Of a DNA stretch of 8,659 bases, positions 4,580-8,659 are shown piece by piece. Each line of letters opens with the position of its first letter. The stretch's first letter is position 1. The notes under the pieces were generated by a model that worked only from the letters and a program-made list of their open reading frames with translations, ran no database searches and was not told where the DNA came from. The translations under genes and the position numbers were made by a program. The DNA comes from CAZFGK01 sp964518635. GTDB lineage: Bacteria > Zixibacteria > MSB-5A5 > GN15 > FEB-12. The stretch is from assembly GCA_964518635.1 (NCBI GenBank), contig CAZFGK010000046.1, positions 1-8,659 on the forward strand, in the 5' to 3' direction.

Positions 4580-5239
4580 ATGACTACAATTTTTTACAAA
4601 GGATATAATATCCTTATCGAGCAAGACTCAGATGTCAGCAATCCTTATCAAGACTTCGACCAGCTCAGTGATCTGCTCATCTGGAAGTGGAACTGGGATC
4701 TGGACTCCCGAGGGAAGGGGGCGAGAGAATTCAACTCCGCCTTGGAAGTAGTGAACGCATTCAACATCGGAGATATTGTATGGTTCGCCTGGGTGGAGGT
4801 GGTGGATGGAAGCTACCCCAAGGTGAAGGTGAGTGAGTCCATGAATTTCAAGGACTGGGATAACCATCGCTGGGATGGTGTGGTGTATGTAACCAAGGAG
4901 AAGGCGGGGGAGGAATATTCCACTCCTCAGGGTAAGTATGGATTGTGCAAGATTCGCAAGATTCGCAAACAACTCGAACGCGCCGTGCTGGCGGAGATCG
5001 CCACTCTCAACCAATATCTCGAAGGCGATGTATGGGGGTACTCTGTGGGGAAGGTTGGAGAGGCCAACACTTGGAAGGAGAGCTGCTGGGGGTTCTATGG
5101 GGAAGAGTACTGCTTGCGGGAAGCTCGGGAGGTTGTGGACAGGTTGGTTGCGGAGGAGGAAGTTCGACTTGCCGCGTCAATGGACGAGTACTGGGGCTGG
5201 TCGGGTGCGCTGATGTTCGGAGGGAGGGAAGTAGCATGA
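4580..5239 (+). CDS. Phage-type unknown with SCWGFYG motif (219 aa)
   Basis: Three blocks match the pattern of a large family of uncharacterised phage and mobile-element proteins that I recall from memory: RWDGVVYVTKEK (97-108), LNQYLEGDVWGYSV (143-156) and ESCWGFYGEEYCLREA (167-182). In that family these follow the order x-W-DSGxxGxIYVxKE, then YDQYLxGxVYGF, then DSCWGFYG-x2-YC-x2-EA. Here the first block is shortened and DSCW is ESCW, so this is a divergent member. The N-terminal third is acidic and Trp-rich (DLLIWKWNWDLD). The function of the family is unknown to me. The stop overlaps the next start (ATGA). The conserved Cys/Trp cluster might be a binding surface, but nothing shows a ligand. 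Confidence 0.9.
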   Translation: MTTIFYKGYNILIEQDSDVSNPYQDFDQLSDLLIWKWNWDLDSRGKGAREFNSALEVVNAFNIGDIVWFAWVEVVDGSYPKVKVSESMNFKDWDNHRWDGVVYVTKEKAGEEYSTPQGKYGLCKIRKIRKQLERAVLAEIATLNQYLEGDVWGYSVGKVGEANTWKESCWGFYGEEYCLREAREVVDRLVAEEEVRLAASMDEYWGWSGALMFGGREVA

Positions 5240-5409
5240 ACATGAGCAATGAGGAACTAGTTGTGGCTTTTGTGCTATGGCTGAAGACGGAGAAGGATAT
5301 TCGTTTGCATATCCTCTCTCAGTATGGGAATGAGTGTCGGTGTGCTTATGACGAACCGGAGGAACTCGCGAGTGAGTTTATGGAGTTTCTCGAAACCAAC
5401 TCTGAATAG
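5236..5409 (+). CDS. Very small acidic protein (57 aa)
   Basis: The start overlaps the previous stop (ATGA) and has a GGAGGGAGG site (5219-5227) upstream. The frame is open further 5', but only as a shadow of the 4580 gene. The protein begins MNMSNEELVVAFVLWLKTEKDI, is acidic, and looks mostly helical with one central CRC. A second in-frame ATG lies two codons on. The C-terminus (EPEELASEFMEFLETNSE) is strongly acidic. I do not recognise it. It is too short for a confident domain call, but overlap, ribosome-binding site and composition make it a likely real gene. Confidence 0.7.
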   Translation: MNMSNEELVVAFVLWLKTEKDIRLHILSQYGNECRCAYDEPEELASEFMEFLETNSE

Positions 5410-5426
5410 GAAAGGGAAAGGGAACG
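5409..5426 (+). repeat. 6-bp tandem repeat beginning on the stop codon
   Basis: GGAAAG, GGAAAG and GGAACG follow each other from the last base of the TAG stop. The run also serves as the purine-rich ribosome-binding region for the gene starting at 5435. Confidence 0.85.
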
Positions 5427-5434
5427 GTAACACT

Positions 5435-6040
5435 ATGTCAACGCTAATCAAATATAAACTCACCACCCAAGCCCTGACCACGCATAGGGGGTTTCAGTGG
5501 GAGATAGGCAAGAAGTACACCACCTCCGGAGAGGGTAGGTTGTGTGGCCCCGGGTGGTTGCATTACTATCATGATCCGTTGCTTGCCGTGGTGTTTAATC
5601 CGATACATGCGAGGATTGTAAATCCCCGGCTGTTCGAGGTGGAAGCTGGGGGGAAGCATCTGGATGACCTGGGGAGAAAGGGTGGGTGTACGGAGATGAG
5701 GTTGGTGAAGGAGTTGGAATTGCCCAAGATCAGTCCAGTGCAACTCCAGGCATTTGCAGTGCTGTGTGCAAAAGCTGTTTACAGCGACAATGGGGGTGTG
5801 TGGGATAGTTGGGCTGAGAAGTGGTTGAGTGGAGAGGACAGGACGAGAGAAAGTGCGGCTAGGGCTGTTGCTGATGCTGTTGCTGATGCTGTTGCTTATA
5901 CTGGCGCTGTTGCTGTTGCTTATACTGGCGCTGTTGCTGTTGCTGCTGCTGATGCTGTTGCTGTTGCTGTTGCTAAGGTTACTTATGGAAAACCTCTGAA
6001 CCTCATCTCCCTCGTCAACCTTGCCATAACCTATAACTAA
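5435..6040 (+). CDS. DUF7666-like phage protein with Ala/Val repeat tract (201 aa)
   Basis: Residues 17-73 (HRGFQWEIGKKY, then LCGPGWLHYYHDPL, then a strand ending EVEAGG) fit the layout I recall for DUF7666-type phage proteins: a short 'RGFQYEVGKxY' opening, a Cys-Gly-x-Gly-hydrophobic-His step, and a final E-V-E strand. This assignment is from memory. Residues 144-180 are a tract of Ala and Val with few Asp, Tyr, Thr and Gly, encoded by a nucleotide repeat. I recall homologues with Ala-rich C-terminal runs, so the tract may be a natural, variable tail. The start was chosen at ATG 5435 after the GGAAAG repeat; an upstream open frame overlaps the 5236 gene. The function is unknown. Confidence 0.88.
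   Translation: MSTLIKYKLTTQALTTHRGFQWEIGKKYTTSGEGRLCGPGWLHYYHDPLLAVVFNPIHARIVNPRLFEVEAGGKHLDDLGRKGGCTEMRLVKELELPKISPVQLQAFAVLCAKAVYSDNGGVWDSWAEKWLSGEDRTRESAARAVADAVADAVAYTGAVAVAYTGAVAVAAADAVAVAVAKVTYGKPLNLISLVNLAITYN
5864..5974 (+). repeat. In-frame GCT/GTT repeat tract (37 codons)
   Basis: Codons GCT and GTT, with a few GAT, TAT, ACT and GGC, alternate over 111 nt. Within it a 24-nt unit (5897-5920) is exactly repeated at 5921-5944. Every Ala here is GCT and every Val GTT, unlike the surrounding genes, which use GCG, GCC, GTG and GTC freely. This points to growth by DNA duplication. Confidence 0.95.
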
Positions 6041-6063
6041 CTCAGAAAGGATATGAAAATCTC

Positions 6064-6870
6064 ATGGACACAACTAACAACTTACTGTGGAAACACATCA
6101 TCACCCCGGGGAGAGTCGCGTGGTATCCACACCAAACTCCTCTCGTGCATTGCCGGATCGAGGTGACAACCAAGCCTCTTGGGGAGGGGGTCCCCCCGGG
6201 AAAGGTGCTCAGCATCACCGGGGTGATCGGCGCCAAGCCTAACGGAGACTGTGTGGGAAGCACGGGGCAGATTCAGTCCGATCTCCGTGCCGCGCTGAAA
6301 GGGAGTGAGTTTGAATTCCACCCTGAGTGGAATGAGGAGAAAGTGCGCAAGTTCCTGGATATCTGGGACAAGTGGCATTTGAACGATAAGCGCGCTGGGT
6401 GTGAGCATCAGCGAGCGCAGGCCGGGACAGGGGAGGCGTGGGATACGAGCAAGCTCGTGGAGTTGGTGGACTTTACCTATGGCCCGAAGTGGAAGAATCT
6501 CAAACGTGCGGTGGAGGAGGGAAAAGCATCCACGGAGGAATATCTGGAATTCGTGGAAATGCTGCCCAAGATCCACAACGCGGTTATTGCGTACACCCGC
6601 CCGCAATACTTCTCCCCGGAGAATCGGTCACTCTGCGCGGCGGGTTGGATCGAGCCCAGCCCTGCTATGGACGGAACCAGCAAAGCTGCTGGCTGGGTTC
6701 GCTATGAGTCCCACCCGGAGGGATTGTTATGCAAGCCTTGCGAGGTGTGCGGATACAAATATGGAACCCAGTGGCTGTTCGAGGAGATTCCGGAAGAGGT
6801 TCTGGAGTGGCTGCGGACATTGCCTGCGGCGACGCATTCGTGTCCCTGGAATGGTTACAAGAACTTCTGA
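6064..6870 (+). CDS. Conserved phage-type unknown with Cys cluster (268 aa)
   Basis: Residues 97-119 (FLDIWDKWHLNDKRAGCEHQRAQ), the run LKRAVEEGKASTEEYLEF, and residues 221-245 (LLCKPCEVCGYKYGTQWLFEEIPEE) match a family of uncharacterised phage proteins that I recall. C223-x2-C226-x2-C229 with C260 could bind a metal. The N-terminal part (about 10-90) looks beta-rich and contains GQIQSDL. The ribosome-binding site AGAAAGGA (6044-6051) lies 12 nt before ATG 6064; an out-of-frame ATG at 6053 sits too close to use it. The last two codons and the stop form the first unit of a fourfold 10-bp repeat. No catalytic motif is recognised and the function is not known to me. Confidence 0.9.
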   Translation: MDTTNNLLWKHIITPGRVAWYPHQTPLVHCRIEVTTKPLGEGVPPGKVLSITGVIGAKPNGDCVGSTGQIQSDLRAALKGSEFEFHPEWNEEKVRKFLDIWDKWHLNDKRAGCEHQRAQAGTGEAWDTSKLVELVDFTYGPKWKNLKRAVEEGKASTEEYLEFVEMLPKIHNAVIAYTRPQYFSPENRSLCAAGWIEPSPAMDGTSKAAGWVRYESHPEGLLCKPCEVCGYKYGTQWLFEEIPEEVLEWLRTLPAATHSCPWNGYKNF

Positions 6871-6900
6871 GAACTTCTGAGAACTTCTGAGAACTTCTGA
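6861..6900 (+). repeat. 10-bp tandem repeat spanning the stop codon (x4)
   Basis: GAACTTCTGA occurs four times without a mismatch. The TGA of the first copy is the stop of the 6064 gene. Because 10 is not a multiple of three, the later copies place TGA in the other reading frames as well. The 50 nt that follow lead to the next ribosome-binding site. Confidence 0.98.
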
Positions 6901-6950
6901 GCAAAGCAAGAAGAGGTAGTAGAAAGGAAAAAGAAAGGATACCAGCACAT

Positions 6951-7238
6951 ATGCCGATGTATGATAACGAAAACACCAGCAAACACTGCATCAAAGAACT
7001 CCCGGGGAAGGAACTCCGCCCCCGGTGGGTGGTGCTGGTGTTTGAGATTCACCCGAGTTTCTGGGGCGGACAGGACAAGAACAATCCACCTGTGGCGAAG
7101 CTGATGGGGGAGTACGAGGATAAGGAATCCGCGCAAGATCAGGCGGATAAGTTGTATCCCGCGTGGCAGGCTCAGGTGGTTCAGATCCTGGTTTATGTGG
7201 ATACTCCGGGCAAGTTGAGACTCGGGGAGGCGGGGTAA
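6951..7238 (+). CDS. Unknown 95-aa protein
   Basis: I do not recognise this protein. GAAAGGA (6933-6939) lies 11 nt before ATG 6951; ATG 6957 in the same frame is another possible start. The sequence suggests a small alpha/beta fold: a strand (RWVVLVFEI), a Gly/Pro/Asn loop, a strand-helix pair (AKLMGEYEDKESAQDQADKLYPAWQA) and a final strand (VVQILVYVD). Such an order resembles small phage cofactor or single-strand-binding folds, but there is no diagnostic motif. Two stops (TAATAA) end it. It sits in the 49-80 nt gaps between larger genes on the same strand, so it is probably part of the same transcript. Confidence 0.8.
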   Translation: MPMYDNENTSKHCIKELPGKELRPRWVVLVFEIHPSFWGGQDKNNPPVAKLMGEYEDKESAQDQADKLYPAWQAQVVQILVYVDTPGKLRLGEAG

Positions 7239-7287
7239 TAACACCTTCCCAGTCCTCACACTAACCAAAGGAAAGGATGAACACAAA

Positions 7288-8505
7288 ATGGCGAATAAGG
7301 ACCAAGTTTACAATGCGTTCAAACGGCAAACTGGCTTTCACACCAAGGGCAGCATCGGACGCGAGGGGGATCTCAACCTGTTCTACGAAGGTCAAGTACT
7401 GTTCTCGTTCGGGAGGCATTTCCCGATGGTGGTGAGATGTAGCTCCGCAGCTGAAATCTCCAAGGACACTCCCGGGTTTGGTTGTGGAATCCCCTACATC
7501 ATCAACGGGGACAAGTACAGTGTGACTACCACCCGGCATCAGAATGAAGCGATTCGAACCTTCAAGCCGAATGTGCAAATTCCCTTCTCCGCCCTCCAGG
7601 AGGCGTGGAACTGGACACTGACGCGCGAGCTGGAGTTGGATAAGCTGGAAGCGAAGCGAGAGGAACTCTACGCAAGGACTTGGGGGATCGAGATCACGCT
7701 GACCAGGGACGAGTTGCGGCAGTGGGAGGAGACCAGTGGATATAATACCGCTGGGTGGAAATATAGTCTCGGGATGGTGAATAGCTCGTTCGGTGTTGCT
7801 CAGGCGTTGAGTGGAAGGGGCAATTCCGAAGAGATGTGTAATCTGGAGTTCGCCCTCGTGGACTACTGCCAGGATACCTGGGAATACAAGCTCGGCAAGG
7901 ACGCCCCGTGGAAATCCGCCGGTGAGATGACTCCCGAGGATTGGCAGCTTTGGGAACGGCGGGGGCGTGAGGACACGGAACGTCCCGCCAGTGATCCCCC
8001 CAAGGAAGAACTCCAGCAACGCCACTTCCTTGGTAGTGTGTTGTTCCGGCTTGGGAATACGTGCTTTCTCTCCAGTTTCGATGAGATCGACAAGGGGAAT
8101 TACTTCCTGTGCCATATCCCGGGGAGTCCAGGGACGGTGAGCGCGGCGTATGAGAATCTCAAGCCGAAGGAAGTCCAGCTGGGGCTGGGGATGGGGATGA
8201 ATATTCTCCGCCAGGGGGATTGGTTCTTTATCCCCTGGAGGGGAGAGCGTCCGAACAAGTCCACCGAGGTGAAGGCTCATCGTCTGGGCGGGAAGTATGG
8301 AACCCATGTAGTGAGTCGTGCGAGGAAGGTTAGGCTGGATGAGGGTGATGAAGTGCTGCTTGCTCAAGGGTGTGTGACGCACGAGCCTACGGACGGGCGG
8401 AGGGCTGAGCACCGTCGGTTGAAGCTCGGAGACGGGAAGACTTGGTGGACGCCGGTGAAGAATCTCAGCGAGAAGGGTTGGAGTGCGCAGGGGAGAGTGG
8501 ATTAG
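7288..8505 (+). CDS. Large phage-type unknown with two similar halves (405 aa)
   Basis: This is the longest gene. The first module (36-103) has VLFSFGRHFPMVV, then NGDKYSVTTTRHQ, then IPFSAL. The second (246-387) has HFLGSVLFRLGNTCFL, PKEVQ, RQGDWFFIPW (308-317), KYGTHVVSRA and LKLGDGKTWW (378-387). I recall these blocks, in this order, in a large family of uncharacterised phage and mobile-element proteins. The openings of the two modules (VLF-x2-G) look alike. The middle (110-200) varies and is charged. No transmembrane or signal sequence is seen. GAAAGGA (7271-7277) lies 10 nt before the ATG. The blocks GDWFF and GDGKTWW suggest binding surfaces, but no reaction can be inferred. Confidence 0.92.
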   Translation: MANKDQVYNAFKRQTGFHTKGSIGREGDLNLFYEGQVLFSFGRHFPMVVRCSSAAEISKDTPGFGCGIPYIINGDKYSVTTTRHQNEAIRTFKPNVQIPFSALQEAWNWTLTRELELDKLEAKREELYARTWGIEITLTRDELRQWEETSGYNTAGWKYSLGMVNSSFGVAQALSGRGNSEEMCNLEFALVDYCQDTWEYKLGKDAPWKSAGEMTPEDWQLWERRGREDTERPASDPPKEELQQRHFLGSVLFRLGNTCFLSSFDEIDKGNYFLCHIPGSPGTVSAAYENLKPKEVQLGLGMGMNILRQGDWFFIPWRGERPNKSTEVKAHRLGGKYGTHVVSRARKVRLDEGDEVLLAQGCVTHEPTDGRRAEHRRLKLGDGKTWWTPVKNLSEKGWSAQGRVD

Positions 8506-8513
8506 GAGGAGGA
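8505..8513 (+). repeat. Short GGA repeat beginning on the stop codon
   Basis: Three GGA units begin at the last base of the TAG stop. The run is too short to be notable alone, but it repeats the pattern seen at other stops in the window. Confidence 0.5.
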
Positions 8514-8554
8514 GAGAAGGGGTTGTGGTAAATATCCACTTTCCCTTTGTTGCC

Positions 8555-8584
8555 TTGACTTCCCCAACCCCAGGTTGGTATACT
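8555..8584 (+). promoter_or_regulatory. Strong sigma-70-type promoter
   Basis: TTGACT (8555-8560) and TATACT (8579-8584) are each one base from the consensus boxes, with an 18-nt spacer. The start of transcription would be near 8591, about 60 nt before the ATG at 8650, leaving room for a leader with a good ribosome-binding site. This is the best promoter match on either strand of the window. Confidence 0.85.
8564..8578. promoter_or_regulatory. Inverted repeat filling the promoter spacer (possible operator)
   Basis: CCAACC and GGTTGG, separated by CCA, form a perfect 6-bp inverted repeat lying wholly between the -35 and -10 boxes. A protein bound here would block RNA polymerase, as many repressors do. 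A related GGTTG half-site lies at 8590-8594, near the predicted start. Whether it binds a regulator is an inference from position and symmetry. Confidence 0.5.
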
Positions 8585-8649
8585 TCCCCGGTTGAATTGG
8601 TAAATGGTGCCATAACATACATTGTGCCCCGAGAAAGGAGATCCCCCAG

Positions 8650-8659
8650 ATGCACAAGT
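8650..8659 (+). CDS. Start of a further gene, cut by the window edge
   Basis: ATG 8650 follows GAAAGGAG (8633-8640) with 9 nt spacing, the window's standard ribosome-binding site, and lies downstream of the strong promoter. Only the first three codons (Met-His-Lys) are visible, so nothing can be said of the product. The gene probably begins a new transcription unit. Confidence 0.75.

Noticed and set aside
4556..4584. TTGACA with TATGAC 17 nt later
   Set aside because: Transcription would start after the ATG of the 4580 gene, whose ribosome-binding site would be lost; probably chance.
1994..5434. Longer N-terminal versions of the 2177, 4203, 4580, 5236 and 5435 genes
   Set aside because: Each extension lies inside the preceding gene in another frame and lacks a ribosome-binding site, while the chosen starts have better sites or stop-start overlaps.
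7261..8655. 464-codon open frame on the minus strand
   Set aside because: It mirrors the 7288 gene and runs past both its ends. It has no ribosome-binding site, and the + strand product has recognisable family blocks while this one has none.

Overview
The window looks like an accessory region of a tailed-phage or prophage genome, or a closely related mobile element, from a bacterium. All supported genes lie on the + strand. They are mostly short, closely packed and often overlap by 1-20 nt. There are no metabolic or housekeeping genes, one tRNA gene sits inside a gene run, and several proteins carry motifs that I recall from uncharacterised phage protein families. I cannot name the host. Base composition looks moderate, somewhat above 50% GC. 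Recall of families is from memory; no search was possible.

Layout. (a) 1-601 is a gene-free leader rich in short repeats, palindromes and hairpins. (b) 602-1498 encodes a 298-residue unknown protein with an Asn/Gly repeat at its N-terminus, closed by a hairpin terminator. (c) 1499-1874 holds that terminator, a 15-bp tandem repeat, a TAGAATA-rich patch and a second, stronger terminator-like hairpin just before the next start; this could be an attenuator. (d) 1875-3261 holds four small genes with a tRNA-Arg(CCT) between the second and third. The last has a Tat-like N-terminus, and a strong intrinsic terminator follows. (e) 3401-8505 holds nine genes: a small membrane protein with a Cys4 zinc-ribbon-like tail, then a run of phage-type unknowns including a DUF7666-like protein with a long Ala/Val repeat. 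(f) 8506-8659 carries the best promoter in the window, with a perfect inverted repeat filling its spacer, and the first codons of a new gene.

The genes appear to form three transcription units ending at 1630, 3365 and somewhere after 8505, with a fourth starting near 8590. Starts after a gap mostly use a GAAAGGA ribosome-binding site, while overlapping starts use GGAGG-type sites. No function can be given for the genes as a group. The most unusual non-coding signal is a series of different short tandem repeats placed on or just after stop codons.
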